From CAZBDV01 sp964490765 (lineage in GTDB: Bacteria > Cloacimonadota > Cloacimonadia > Cloacimonadales > JAJBBL01), in NCBI GenBank assembly GCA_964490765.1, contig CAZBDV010000003.1:54746-118745 (forward strand): a stretch of 64,000 nt of DNA, in the 5' to 3' direction. The translations under genes and the position numbers were made by a program. Shown piece after piece: positions 25,511 to 34,865 of this stretch. How positions within the stretch are numbered: position 1 is the stretch's first letter; every line of letters starts with the position of its first letter. Under the pieces are notes generated by a model. It saw only the letters and a list, made by a program, of their open reading frames with translations. It was not told the DNA's origin and made no database searches.

Positions 25511-26116
25511 ATGGTACTACCCGATGAGTTCCTGACGCCGAAAAGGAAGAAGGTCAGGTCAAAGATTCTGGAAGCGGCACAATATTTATTTGCCAGATAT
25601 GGTTATTTTCGCACTGCAATATCCGATATATCCGAGAGAGCTAATATTGCTGATGGAACTCTGTATCTCTATTTTCATAACAAAGAGGATCTTCTGATAC
25701 ACGCTATTAATGAAGCACTGGAAACACTGACAGAAGAAATTATATCTATTCTTGAGAAAGAACAGAATCCGCTCGGAAAATTCTACGCTTTCTTTGATGC
25801 CAATATAACCGTCTTTAGCAATCACAGTGATCTGGCTCGCCTGATTGTTGTTGAGCTTTTCCGTATAAGACATATAAATATCAATGATCCGGTGTTTTCC
25901 GGTTTCCAGAAATACTTCTCTTACCTGAAAGATATCTGCCAGGAGGCTATCGACAAGGGTTTTCTTCGGGAAGTCAACAGCGAGATCCTGGCTTTCCACA
26001 CCCATGCCATAATCGATTATCTGGTCGGAAGGTGGATACTACACGACTACGATTTCGACATGACCTATAACAAGAACAAGATGCTGGATATTATGATTCA
26101 CGGCTTGATTCCTTAA
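25511..26116 (+). CDS. TetR-family transcriptional regulator
   Basis: 201 aa. The N-terminal helix-turn-helix is typical: KILEAAQYLFARYGYFRTAI (residues about 19-38), then IADGTLYLYFHNKEDLL (about 48-64). The C-terminal part (about 75-201) is helical and should bind a ligand, in the FadR/AcrR-like style of fatty-acid regulators. The divergent neighbour is the P5C dehydrogenase gene, and shared inverted repeats lie between, so it probably controls itself and that gene. Its end overlaps the convergent DUF697-like gene by 4 nt. Confidence 0.9.
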   Translation: MVLPDEFLTPKRKKVRSKILEAAQYLFARYGYFRTAISDISERANIADGTLYLYFHNKEDLLIHAINEALETLTEEIISILEKEQNPLGKFYAFFDANITVFSNHSDLARLIVVELFRIRHININDPVFSGFQKYFSYLKDICQEAIDKGFLREVNSEILAFHTHAIIDYLVGRWILHDYDFDMTYNKNKMLDIMIHGLIP

Positions 26117-27042
26117 ACAGAAGGATCAATGCCGAAAATTTTATGGAAGATATTCCTTCGTCTCTTTACGAATTGTTCTTCAGCAGAAGGTTTACCGCTG
26201 AATACTCTCTTGAAGACCACACCCGTTGCTTCGGATACGATATTCCTGAATGTCTTGTAGAAGAATGATGATGAGGGATAAAGATCCCTGTCTGAGGAGA
26301 GATAGATCTTCTGGCAATAGTTTTCGGTTATGAGAGAGATCCAGGTGAAGATTGCTGCATTGACATATCCATCTGCCAGGGAGGTAAAGATCTTGTTAAC
26401 GAACGGGACACTCTTCAAAAAATCACCTGCCATCTTGCTCATAAATTCTTCTACAGCAAATTCTACCAGACCAGAACCACCTATCGCCATTGAGATATAG
26501 ACTTTCTTCAATATGCTGAACAGCTCCCGGTCGGGTACTCTTCCATGGTAGAGTACAAAAATCTCTTTAATCATTCCGACAGAACCGGACAGGATAAAGA
26601 AGGCATCGAGAAAACCATTCTGGGCCAGACCGGTAGAGAGAAAGATCCTGATCACATATTTGCGGCGGATCAGTTCACACTGTTTGCTCAATACTGTAAT
26701 CACCTGTTCATAACTTTCATCACTATCTTCAAGCTTATCAACATCGAATCCTATCTGCTGTAGATAGCGGTTCTTGCGAAAATTGTTGATCCGTTTCTTC
26801 CTTAACTCCGGAACCTTCTTCTCGTTATTGGTTACATCATAGATGCGAGAGATAGAGAAAATTCTGATCAGAGGAAGTACGACAAGTAAGATAAACAGCA
26901 ATGAAATCAGAGTCAGAGTTGCATACATCAGATAGGGGTGTATTGATTTTGTATAGGCAATAATTGCGATCAACTCACGAAAGATGATGTAGAGTACAAA
27001 TAGAGAGAGAAAAAAAAGAATTCTGCTGATCATTTTCCACAT
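26113..27042 (-). CDS. DUF697/YcjF-like membrane protein
   Basis: 309 aa. Two helices lie near residues 8-30 and 38-62, a charged region follows (65-125), and the DUF697-like part spans about 150-255: SMAIGGSGLVEFAVEEF, then SVPFVNKIFTSLADGYVNAAIFTWISLITENYC. The domain occurs next to small GTPases in other bacteria, but none is near here. Probably an inner-membrane protein of unknown function. The convergent TetR gene overlaps by 4 nt. Confidence 0.65.
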   Translation of the reverse strand: MWKMISRILFFLSLFVLYIIFRELIAIIAYTKSIHPYLMYATLTLISLLFILLVVLPLIRIFSISRIYDVTNNEKKVPELRKKRINNFRKNRYLQQIGFDVDKLEDSDESYEQVITVLSKQCELIRRKYVIRIFLSTGLAQNGFLDAFFILSGSVGMIKEIFVLYHGRVPDRELFSILKKVYISMAIGGSGLVEFAVEEFMSKMAGDFLKSVPFVNKIFTSLADGYVNAAIFTWISLITENYCQKIYLSSDRDLYPSSSFFYKTFRNIVSEATGVVFKRVFSGKPSAEEQFVKRRRNIFHKIFGIDPSV

Positions 27043-27146
27043 ATAGATTGAACTCCTGTTATTCTGCTCCGACTTTTTTCATAGCGTAGTGCTGATATCA
27101 TAACTACAGGGAATGTAGAAACGAAATTTCCACTGTATATTATTCA

Positions 27147-27986
27147 TTAAGGATCTACCGTATAGGTGATCATTGTCATTGCCATAATTGTTTCGAAAAT
27201 TATCTTGTAGTCTCTGTCTGTGAAAGAAACTGTCCTGCCGTCGAGTCTTCTCGTATGGGGGATGAGAGATGCTGCATCGGCCATAGAGGTACTGTTGTAG
27301 ACTATCTTGAGTGTTATCGGACGGGAGAATGTCAGTAACTCCTGATCTTTGGAGAGATTCTTCACTGCTTGCTTTACCTTGCTCTTCGTCTCTTCCTGAA
27401 CCAGTAAGCGGGAAAAGTTCCGGGCAGCAAATTTGGCAACAGCCTCCTTTGTTACAACAAATTCGATATTTTCCAGAGGTGTATGCCTGAGCTCCTGCTT
27501 CAGTGCCAGGTCTCCGGTTATTAAGATGACAGGGATCTCATAATAAGCAGCGTAAGCAGCATTGATCAGAGCTTCATTCATCGGCTGGTCATTAATCCAG
27601 AGTTGATGAACCCTACTGTTGGAGTAGGTATGATCCATACTGGCATGTAACGCTCCCGTACCGGCATGATAACCCAGAAAGAGGACCCCATCATATTCTT
27701 TGTCGAAGGCCGGCATCATATAAAATGGGCGTGGTTCTCCGGATACAAGGCTTATTCTCTTATCGAGGGCTGTTATATCATAACTGAGATTATCACACAT
27801 CCCGTGAGAATCTGCAATTACTACTTCTCTGATCTTCTTATCCTCCTCTCCTTCAAGTAGAGCATCGAGGACATCTTTGACATGATTATAAAATGCCGAT
27901 TTAACTGAATCCCGGTCTCGCTTCTCCTGCTGCCAGTTCCAGGTCCCCGGCATACCTTCCATATCGATAGAGATATACAGTTTCAT
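27147..27986 (-). CDS. M55-family D-aminopeptidase, DppA-like
   Basis: 279-aa zinc peptidase. The starting segment KLYISIDMEGMPGTWNW has the metal ligands D8 and E10; further ligands and active-site parts are DSHG (about 59-62), GYHAGTG (about 104-110) with its histidine, and ITGD (about 155-158). DppA of Bacillus subtilis cuts D-Ala peptides and forms a decamer. A role in recycling cell-wall D-peptides or using external peptides is likely. The start has GGAGG before it. A probable promoter lies at 28020-28048. Confidence 0.9.
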   Translation of the reverse strand: MKLYISIDMEGMPGTWNWQQEKRDRDSVKSAFYNHVKDVLDALLEGEEDKKIREVVIADSHGMCDNLSYDITALDKRISLVSGEPRPFYMMPAFDKEYDGVLFLGYHAGTGALHASMDHTYSNSRVHQLWINDQPMNEALINAAYAAYYEIPVILITGDLALKQELRHTPLENIEFVVTKEAVAKFAARNFSRLLVQEETKSKVKQAVKNLSKDQELLTFSRPITLKIVYNSTSMADAASLIPHTRRLDGRTVSFTDRDYKIIFETIMAMTMITYTVDP

Positions 27987-28019
27987 AATAATATCCTCCC
28001 CCCAACTCTTAGTATATCC

Positions 28020-28048
28020 TATTCAAAGAAAGATTCATTCATTGTCAA
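28020..28048 (-). promoter_or_regulatory. probable sigma70 promoter of the DppA-like gene
   Basis: On the minus strand TTGACA at 28043-28048, a 17-nt spacer, then TGAATA at 28020-28025; transcription would start near 28012, about 25 nt before the ATG at 27986. Confidence 0.45.
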
Positions 28049-28107
28049 TTGTTTTGATTCCTTTCTGCTTAGACATTACGAATGATGCAGTAGAGTAAGT
28101 TCCGAAT

Positions 28108-28163
28108 AACCCTTAGGTGCCCTACGAGTCGGAACCGGCCGGCTCGTAGGGCACCTAAGGGTT
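28108..28163. repeat. long 25-bp intergenic hairpin
   Basis: The arms 28108-28132 and 28139-28163 are complementary over 25 positions, with a single G-T wobble at 28129/28142 and a 6-nt loop AACCGG. It lies in the 363-bp divergent spacer between the DppA-like gene and maf, about 185 nt before the maf ATG. It is far too long for a normal operator and has no T run. Such perfect palindromes are often scattered REP-like or small mobile elements. I noticed no second copy in this window. The rest of the spacer (28164-28349) shows nothing clear except GAGGAG before maf. Confidence 0.85.
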
Positions 28164-28349
28164 GATGCTAGAACCCGTTTTACATTCCTCAAGATATATC
28201 GAAAGATCTCATTCCCGGCTATGAAGTGCGGAAAGGTGATAATCAGTGAAAAAGCTTTACATATTCTCGATTTGCTTTTATATGGAATGTGGAGAGAGTG
28301 TTATGCTTTACAGGCAGATATGGCATTCCGATAGAAGAGGAGTTTTTGC

Positions 28350-28943
28350 ATGATCCATAAAATTCTGCAGAATAAGAGGGTTGTTCTGGCATCGTTATCT
28401 CCACGCAGAAAGGAGATATTTGGGCAGTTGGGACTGAAAGTTTTATACAAACCGGCAAATATCGATGAGAGTATAGATGCCAAAAATCCACGACAGTATG
28501 TTATGAAACTTGCCAGACGAAAGGCAGTTTATGTTGCAAAAGAGATGGATCCTGACTGTGTGGTGGTTGCTGCTGATACTGTAGTCTATATCGAAAATGA
28601 GATTCTTAATAAACCGGAGAATGATTATCAGGCAGCATACTACCTTTCGCTACTTTCCGGCCAGACCCATTACGTCTATACAGGGCTGGCAGTTCATTAC
28701 CGGGGAAGATGTTTTACTGATTATGGCCGGACTGCAGTTACTTTCAAAGAACTCAAAGCTCAGGAGATCAGTGACTATATCGAAACCCGGGAACCTGTTG
28801 ATAAAGCGGGAGCTTACGGGATACAGGGTTATGGCAGCCAGTTTATCACGAAGGTAGTAGGTTGTTATTTCAATGTAATGGGGTTTCCGGTAGCCAAATT
28901 TTATGAATTACTGAGGTGTAAGGTATTTGTTAATCACACCTGA
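28350..28943 (+). CDS. maf: Maf-family nucleoside triphosphate pyrophosphatase
   Basis: 197 aa. House-cleaning enzyme that hydrolyses non-canonical nucleotides such as dTTP/UTP analogues. Family parts: VLASLSPRRKEIFGQLGL at residues 11-28, the VVAADTVVY motif near 71-79, NKPEN near 87-91, YVYTGLAV near 108-115, and the C-terminal KAGAYGIQGYGSQFI near 151-165. GAGGAG lies 8 nt before the ATG. The amidohydrolase gene follows after 25 nt. Confidence 0.93.
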   Translation: MIHKILQNKRVVLASLSPRRKEIFGQLGLKVLYKPANIDESIDAKNPRQYVMKLARRKAVYVAKEMDPDCVVVAADTVVYIENEILNKPENDYQAAYYLSLLSGQTHYVYTGLAVHYRGRCFTDYGRTAVTFKELKAQEISDYIETREPVDKAGAYGIQGYGSQFITKVVGCYFNVMGFPVAKFYELLRCKVFVNHT

Positions 28944-28968
28944 TTATAGAAGCCCGGGGAAATAATAT

Positions 28969-30459
28969 ATGAAACTCTTCTATAATGCTATATTCCACAC
29001 TATGAGAGATCCTCTGGAGACTTTCTCGAAACTTCTGGTTAACGAAGAGGGAGTTATTGTCGATACACTTACCGACATTCCGGAGAGTTTTCAGGGTGAT
29101 AAAATCGATCTTCAGGGGAGTTATGTTTTTCCCGGCTTTACAGATACTCACACCCATTCTTTTGAAGGGGGGCTCTACTCCCATGCGGCCAATCTGGGCA
29201 ACTGCCGCTCTCTCCGTGACCTCTTTATCGATTTGAAAAATTCTGAACCGATAGATGATATACTCGTCGGATATAATTTTGATGAGAACTTGACCGGAGA
29301 AAAGAGATTCCCCTCAAGAGAAGAACTCGATGCTCACTTCCCTCAAATTCCCGTCTTACTAAGACGTATTGACGGGCATACAGTCCAGATCAACAGCAGG
29401 ATGAAGTCAAGACTGGGAGAGTGGGGTAAAATTCCTCTTCCTGATGATGAGCCTTTCAGGGGTGAATGGAACGATTATATCTGTCATCAGTTTCACCGGA
29501 ATTTAACCGAAGATTGGATTGTAAAAGCCTATCAAAAAGCAGCTCAAACGGGAATGAAGAGCGGGCATACAACGATTCATACCATGATAGGTGATGCCGG
29601 TAATAATCCGCTTCACTATCAACTCATAGCAGAGTTGAAAGAAGATTTCCCTCTCGATTTTATTCTCTATCCGCAGATTTTCGATGTAGGAACAGCACTG
29701 AAACTCAAAGCAACCCGTGTGGGAGGATGTATTCTAGCCGACGGGTCATTTGGTTCTCATACAGCAGCGCTAACGAGACCCTACCACGACGATCGAAGTA
29801 ATTACGGCCGTTTATATAAGAGTGACGATGAGTGGGAAAGATTCGTTCAGGATGCTCATAATAATGGACTTCAGGTTGCTGTGCACTGTATAGGCGATGC
29901 AGCTATCAAACAGATACTTTCTGCTTATGTCAAAGCAGAAAGAGGTAATTGGCAGGGCATGCGACATCAGATCATCCACTCTGAACTGATAGAAGACGAT
30001 GCAGTTCTGGAACTCATGAGCAGATACAGGATTGCAGCGGTTATGCAACCTATGTTTGACAGGTTATGGGGTGGAGAGAATGGTTTTTATGCCTCGCTGC
30101 TTGGTAGAGAACGCGTTTTGAAATGTAACAGGTTCCGCTCACTCCTCTCTGCAGGAGTATTGGTTACAGGGGGATCTGACTGGTATATTACACCCCTGAA
30201 TGCCCTCGCTGGTATAGATGCAGCAGTTAATCATCGTAATGCTATGGAGAGGTTAGAGCCGTATCAGGCTGTTAAACTATATACCAGCAATGCCGCCAGA
30301 CTGATAGGATATGAGGAGAGGTCTGGAGAGCTGGTAGCTGGCAAGCAGGCAGACCTGGTCTGTCTCGAAGAGAATCCACTGGAGAGTAACAGTATAGCCA
30401 CCATCAGGGTGAACAAAACAGTAAAACGGGGTAAGGTTATCTATTCACACGAATTCTGA
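28969..30459 (+). CDS. amidohydrolase family 3 protein (YtcJ-like)
   Basis: 496-aa metal-dependent hydrolase. The metal-binding HxH is in PGFTDTHTHSFEGG (about residues 56-64); later ligands are H in IIHSELIEDD, H in AVHCIGDAAIKQI (about 303-315), and D in VTGGSDWYITPLNAL (about 398-412). It ends with KQADLVCLEENPLE, typical of the small beta domain. The substrate of this subgroup is usually unknown. It follows maf closely, so probably the same transcript. Confidence 0.88.
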   Translation: MKLFYNAIFHTMRDPLETFSKLLVNEEGVIVDTLTDIPESFQGDKIDLQGSYVFPGFTDTHTHSFEGGLYSHAANLGNCRSLRDLFIDLKNSEPIDDILVGYNFDENLTGEKRFPSREELDAHFPQIPVLLRRIDGHTVQINSRMKSRLGEWGKIPLPDDEPFRGEWNDYICHQFHRNLTEDWIVKAYQKAAQTGMKSGHTTIHTMIGDAGNNPLHYQLIAELKEDFPLDFILYPQIFDVGTALKLKATRVGGCILADGSFGSHTAALTRPYHDDRSNYGRLYKSDDEWERFVQDAHNNGLQVAVHCIGDAAIKQILSAYVKAERGNWQGMRHQIIHSELIEDDAVLELMSRYRIAAVMQPMFDRLWGGENGFYASLLGRERVLKCNRFRSLLSAGVLVTGGSDWYITPLNALAGIDAAVNHRNAMERLEPYQAVKLYTSNAARLIGYEERSGELVAGKQADLVCLEENPLESNSIATIRVNKTVKRGKVIYSHEF

Positions 30460-30503
30460 TTCCTTTATCATGACAAAATAATGCAAGAGTAAAGGAGCAA
30501 GAA

Positions 30504-31055
30504 ATGGAAGAAAGAATTGAAAAACTGATCAGAGAAGAGCATGAACTGCATCCAGTAGCCGAATTGATTGATTTTTATAAACTCTTTTTTCAGGCCAGTT
30601 GTGGACCTGGACATCTGGTCGAGAACAGAGATAGGGCATCAAGATTTCTGCATGAGGAACTGCAAGAAACTTTAGATAATCACGAACCTCTGGTACAGGA
30701 TATTTCTCTGGGAGAGAACGACTATTGTCGGGTAGATCTAAAGGTTATACAGAACGGCCTGATCACTGAAAAGGAGTTCTTCTTTGCCTTTATCAAAAGC
30801 GTTCCCAATAAAATAGAACCTGCTGAGTTCCCTGAACTCTGGCCGACTATTGAAAGTAAGATAAAAGAACTGAATATTTTCGGTCCTGCATTCATTATGG
30901 AGAGAAAGATCCTTTCTGCTGTCCTGGGTACGAGAAAAGTCAATCATCCGAGACATTCTGAAAGATTCAGAAGAGAATACAACCCGCACTACAGACTGAT
31001 CAGGAAGCAATTCATCAAATTATCCGATATTAAGCCTGACTATAACAAGAGATAA
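30504..31055 (+). CDS. conserved hypothetical protein
   Basis: 183 aa, soluble, basic at the end. I recognise only a general pattern, not a named function: LYK-type helix DFYKLFFQASCGPGHLVE (residues about 24-41), then VDLKVIQ, FFFAFIKSVPNKI and a C-terminal basic segment HPRHSERFRREYNPHYRLI. The GPGHL motif with nearby E and H residues could be an active or metal site. It has AAAGGAG before its ATG, 44 nt after the amidohydrolase, with which it may be co-transcribed. Confidence 0.7.
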   Translation: MEERIEKLIREEHELHPVAELIDFYKLFFQASCGPGHLVENRDRASRFLHEELQETLDNHEPLVQDISLGENDYCRVDLKVIQNGLITEKEFFFAFIKSVPNKIEPAEFPELWPTIESKIKELNIFGPAFIMERKILSAVLGTRKVNHPRHSERFRREYNPHYRLIRKQFIKLSDIKPDYNKR

Positions 31056-31064
31056 ATAAAAAAT

Positions 31065-31092
31065 GAGGAACCGAGCGTTGACCCGGTTCCTC
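31065..31092. terminator. hairpin between convergent genes, likely terminator
   Basis: GAGGAACCG (31065-31073) pairs with CGGTTCCTC (31084-31092), 9 bp, loop 10 nt. It lies between the ends of the conserved hypothetical gene and the convergent cysteine-cluster gene. There is no T run on the plus side; an A run precedes it, giving T's for minus-strand transcripts. Confidence 0.5.
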
Positions 31093-31163
31093 TACGACGT
31101 TGGGGTATCGTAAGCAATATTTCTTATGCAACTCTTAAGGTAGACTCTTCTTCAGAGAACGAA

Positions 31164-31520
31164 TCAGGCATAATCTTCACAATGCCAGATGCCACCTTCT
31201 AAACTCTTAAGACTACAGTTATCCCGGTGAATACAGTGGGCACATATACCCGGATTGCTGGAAGCCTTCTCACCGGCTGCTTCGACTTTAAATGTTTCTT
31301 CCTTTCTGCTCTCTGCTGCTACCGGAGCTACTTCTTCATTCTGGTAATCTTCACAATTCCAGATTGTTGCGTCACTATTATGACTCAATATGCAGCTCTC
31401 TGCTCTTATACAGTCAGCACAAAGCCCGCCTCGTTTGTTCTTGCGTGAATGTAATTCGACCTTCAACTCTTCTTTAAAACTCTTCTGTATATCCTGTTTG
31501 TAATTATGCTTTGTAGACAT
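31164..31520 (-). CDS. small protein with two tandem cysteine clusters
   Basis: 118 aa from the ATG at 31520, which has GGAGG 5 nt upstream. The body holds two copies of one module: GLCADCIRAESCILS followed by ATIWNCEDY (residues about 32-59), and GICAHCIHRDNCSLK followed by GGIWHCEDY (about 90-117). Each has C-x2-C-x6-7-C and a C in the motif I-W-x-C-E-D-Y, so four cysteines that could hold Zn or a small Fe-S cluster. The two modules are joined by a charged, alanine- and glutamate-rich linker. No named family comes to mind. Probably cytoplasmic. Confidence 0.75.
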   Translation of the reverse strand: MSTKHNYKQDIQKSFKEELKVELHSRKNKRGGLCADCIRAESCILSHNSDATIWNCEDYQNEEVAPVAAESRKEETFKVEAAGEKASSNPGICAHCIHRDNCSLKSLEGGIWHCEDYA

Positions 31521-31740
31521 ATTAACCTCCCAGTTAATTTGATTCATCTGCTCTATATTAGATGCAAGGTGCGTGCCAAAGCAGAAAAAGGGTAATACCG
31601 AGAGACGATGTGGGTCGCTAACTATATGGCAGGCTGGTGGTTATGTTATACCGGATCAGAGTCGCGGGGATAAAAAAGAGAGAGAAAAGAAGAGACCAAA
31701 AGTGGGGAAAAATGCAGGGTATGGGGAAATATTACCCGCT

Positions 31741-33090
31741 TTATTCTCTGCTTTTCTTTTCTACTTCTCTGAGTTTTGTCCTGAGTGTTTTTCTGTCTAT
31801 CTCAAGGATCTTAGCTGCTTTGCTCTTATTTCCGTCGACAGATGCGAGGACATTTTTGATATATTCGATCTCCATATCCTTCAATGGCTTATCAAAGCCC
31901 TTTTCTTGCTGGATGGAGAAACGCATGGTTTCCGGGAGGTCGGGGACATCGATAACCGGATGGTCTGTCATAATCAGCAGTCTGTGAATTGTATTCTCGA
32001 GTTCTCTGACATTACCGGGCCAGGGGTATTTTTTCATAGCTTGGAGCGCATTATCAGTTATGGAAGGTGCACTTTTACCGAGCTCTTTGGAGTATTTATC
32101 GAGGAAATGTTTAGTGAGTATTATCAGGTCTCCGTTTCTCTCTCTCAGGGGTGGCAGTTCGATGGTAATGACATTAAGCCTGTAGAAGAGGTCTTCTCTG
32201 AAGTGTCCCTGTTGCACGAGGCTTTCCAGGTTTTTGTTTGTAGCGGCAATTATTCTGACATCGACTTTTCGGGATTGTTTTGCCCCTATCATTGTGATCT
32301 GTTGGTCCTGCAATACTCTGAGTAGTTTAACCTGCATAGAGAGAGAGGTCTCGCTGATTTCATCGAGAAACAGTGATCCTCCGTCTGCAACGAGGAAGAA
32401 ACCGGCTCTTGTCTCATTAGCACCGGTGAAGGCCCCTTTAACGAAACCAAAAAGTTCACTCTCCAGGAGATTTTCTGGTATGGCTCCGCAATTTACGGCA
32501 ATGAATGGTGCGGAAGAGCGTGGGCTATGATAGTGTATGGCTCTGGCGACCAGTTCCTTGCCGGTTCCACTTTCACCGGTAATGAGAACGGTAGCGGATA
32601 TAGCGATCGATTTCTCAATAGAATGGAAGACAGTATTCATAGATTGTGATTGTCCGATGATACCATAGTTTTCGTAACTTTCAGGAATGTTCGTCTTTTT
32701 ACTGATCTTCTCAGCCTGAATTTTTTCGATTACCTCGTCGATAGCATTATATAGCTCATCATCGGTAAACGGTTTGATAAGGTATTCTTCAGCTCCTGAT
32801 TTGACTGCTTCCACAGCACCGTCAATCGTAGGGTATCCAGTAATCATTATAACCTTTAACTGCCGATAATTTTCGGTTATATGTCTGATCAGTTCCAGTC
32901 CGCTCAATTTCGGCATTTTGAAGTCGGTAATTACAAGGTCGATATCTGCTCTTTCCAATGTTTGCAGGGCATCGGGGACATTACCTGCAGTATAGACAGT
33001 GAAATCCCGTTTCCTGAGCTTTCTGCTGAGCATCTCGAGTGTATCAATGGAATCATCTACTACAAGGATTGACATTTGTTTTTCTGGCAT
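31741..33090 (-). CDS. sigma54-dependent response regulator, NtrC type
   Basis: 449 aa from the ATG at 33090 (AGGAAGAG upstream); a longer frame would overlap the kinase gene. Residues 5-120 are a receiver: D12/D13, phosphoacceptor D56, T84 and K106. Residues about 142-370 are the AAA+ activator: Walker A GESGTGKE from 172, the sigma54 loop GAFTGA at 219-224, and LFLDE with D243/E244. The C-terminal Fis-like helix-turn-helix ends in NKSKAAKILEIDRKTLRTKL. It partners the histidine kinase whose gene ends 22 nt upstream. Its target genes are not known; I saw no good sigma54 promoter near. Confidence 0.94.
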   Translation of the reverse strand: MPEKQMSILVVDDSIDTLEMLSRKLRKRDFTVYTAGNVPDALQTLERADIDLVITDFKMPKLSGLELIRHITENYRQLKVIMITGYPTIDGAVEAVKSGAEEYLIKPFTDDELYNAIDEVIEKIQAEKISKKTNIPESYENYGIIGQSQSMNTVFHSIEKSIAISATVLITGESGTGKELVARAIHYHSPRSSAPFIAVNCGAIPENLLESELFGFVKGAFTGANETRAGFFLVADGGSLFLDEISETSLSMQVKLLRVLQDQQITMIGAKQSRKVDVRIIAATNKNLESLVQQGHFREDLFYRLNVITIELPPLRERNGDLIILTKHFLDKYSKELGKSAPSITDNALQAMKKYPWPGNVRELENTIHRLLIMTDHPVIDVPDLPETMRFSIQQEKGFDKPLKDMEIEYIKNVLASVDGNKSKAAKILEIDRKTLRTKLREVEKKSRE

Positions 33091-33112
33091 ACTTATACTC
33101 TTCCTGTGTTTA

Positions 33113-34804
33113 TTAGTCTCTAATTTTACCGTAAACCGGTAATCTGATTTCGAAGATGCTACCTTTACCGAGCTTACTGTTAACATTTATCTGACCATTA
33201 TGTGATGAGACGATACCATGGACCACAGAAAGCCCCAGGCCAGTTCCCTGATTGATATCTTTTGTGGTGAAGAAGGGTATGAATATCTTCTCCTTTATCT
33301 CATCCTTGATTCCCTTCCCGGTATCTTCTACAGAGAACGAGACAGTGTTATCTCCATTGTTGGTCGTGGATAGGATCAGTTTACCCCCTTCGGGCATTGC
33401 ATGAATGGCATTGACAATCAGATTGACCAATATCTGATGTATCTGGTTGGGATCGGCATCAATCTCCGGGATATCTGATTCTAAAGACCTGATTATCTCT
33501 ATGCCGGATTTCAGGCAACGGCTCTCCAGAAAATAGAGCCCCTCTTCTATAATCTGATTGAGGTTTACTTTCCCTTTTTTGGGTGGCATCTGGCGAGAGA
33601 AGAGCATCAGTTTACGGACTATCTCTCTGCTGTGTAGTGTGGCATTGATGATCTTTCTGGCATCATCTACACTCTCCTGTGGGACATCATCACTCTTCTC
33701 TATGAGTTGAGCAAATCCCAGAATGGTGGCTAACGGTTCGTTGATCTCATGAGCAATGCCTGCAGAAAGTTGTCCGATTGTAGCCAGCCTGTCTGCGTGC
33801 CTGAGTTGCTCCTGCAGCTTGGTGTTTAGTTCCTCAACCTGTTTTCTTTCTATTATCAGTGCTATCTGTTTGGAGACGGTCTCGAGCAGGTTCTCCTCCT
33901 CCTGGAGGAATATCTGGCCATAGGTTGGAATATCTCTTTCACGGTAAAAAACCTCTAACAATCCCCTCTGCTCGTATTTGGAAGAAATTTTTGTGCTGAG
34001 CTTGATCTTGCTCTCCCTGAACCCGGAACTTTTATAGTACTGATCATCGACAAAAATACGTGCGTAGGCTATCTCAGGGTACTGCATGGCAGCAGGTAGT
34101 ATATCGGCTATCTGTTGCAAGACCTGATGGATGGACAGATTAGGCTTATTTGCTATCTGAGTGATCCGGTAAAGGCAATAGAGTTCCTTGACTCTCTCTT
34201 TCAGGGCATCCTGGGCAAACTGATGAGCAAATCCTTCAGAAAGAACGTGGATGAGTTTAGAGAAGAAACTTACCTGAGCATTGTCGAAAGCTTTACTCTT
34301 AAAGGCTCGCATCGTCAGAATAGCAAAGTAGTGAGAATCGATTATAAAGGGAATCAGACAAAAGGAAGTGAAATTCTTTTTACTATCCGGTTCAGTTCCC
34401 TGTAACTCTATATTGTTGTGGTAAAAGCAAATTCCCTCCTCGGTCTCTTTCCTGAAGAAAGTGATATTATCTTTTTTCTTCCTCCCCTTTAATTCCTGCT
34501 GACGGAAGAAATCCTCTATCCAGCGAATATAATTCTCTTTATTTCCGAAATCAAGGAGATCTCTCTCATTAAAGAAGTCGAAAGGGAATTCGATCTTCTT
34601 GAGTTTCTTAACGGTGAACTTATGGGGAGGGTAATATTCGAAAACATTGAATTTTTCTCGATCACCGAGATAGATAGCGACTGCATTGGCTCGGGAAAAC
34701 TCATCGAAGATAGTTGCTATACCCCTGATGAAGTCGAGTCGCTTCAAATCTCCACTGGCACAGCGGAGGATACGGTTTGAGATCTCACAGATTCTCTTTA
34801 ACAT
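33113..34804 (-). CDS. soluble sensor histidine kinase, NtrB-like
   Basis: 563 aa without membrane helices. A region like two GAF domains (about 15-190 and 205-325) senses an unknown signal, followed by a coiled coil, the dimerisation domain with the phosphoacceptor H352 in LSAGIAHEINEPLAT, and an ATPase domain (about 450-560) with NLIVNAIHAM, DTGKGI and GTGLGLSVVHGI. It sits directly before the NtrC-type regulator, so the two form one two-component system. The gene starts with MLKRICEI; GGAAGG lies 7 nt upstream. Confidence 0.92.
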   Translation of the reverse strand: MLKRICEISNRILRCASGDLKRLDFIRGIATIFDEFSRANAVAIYLGDREKFNVFEYYPPHKFTVKKLKKIEFPFDFFNERDLLDFGNKENYIRWIEDFFRQQELKGRKKKDNITFFRKETEEGICFYHNNIELQGTEPDSKKNFTSFCLIPFIIDSHYFAILTMRAFKSKAFDNAQVSFFSKLIHVLSEGFAHQFAQDALKERVKELYCLYRITQIANKPNLSIHQVLQQIADILPAAMQYPEIAYARIFVDDQYYKSSGFRESKIKLSTKISSKYEQRGLLEVFYRERDIPTYGQIFLQEEENLLETVSKQIALIIERKQVEELNTKLQEQLRHADRLATIGQLSAGIAHEINEPLATILGFAQLIEKSDDVPQESVDDARKIINATLHSREIVRKLMLFSRQMPPKKGKVNLNQIIEEGLYFLESRCLKSGIEIIRSLESDIPEIDADPNQIHQILVNLIVNAIHAMPEGGKLILSTTNNGDNTVSFSVEDTGKGIKDEIKEKIFIPFFTTKDINQGTGLGLSVVHGIVSSHNGQINVNSKLGKGSIFEIRLPVYGKIRD

Positions 34805-34865
34805 GATTAACCTTCCCGGTTGTTATATCACCTGTTTTTATTAGTTCGAAAAGTGATAGAATGTT

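Noticed and set aside
31573..32325. 250-codon plus-strand frame
   Set aside because: It is antisense to the NtrC-type regulator and begins in a spacer without a ribosome site.
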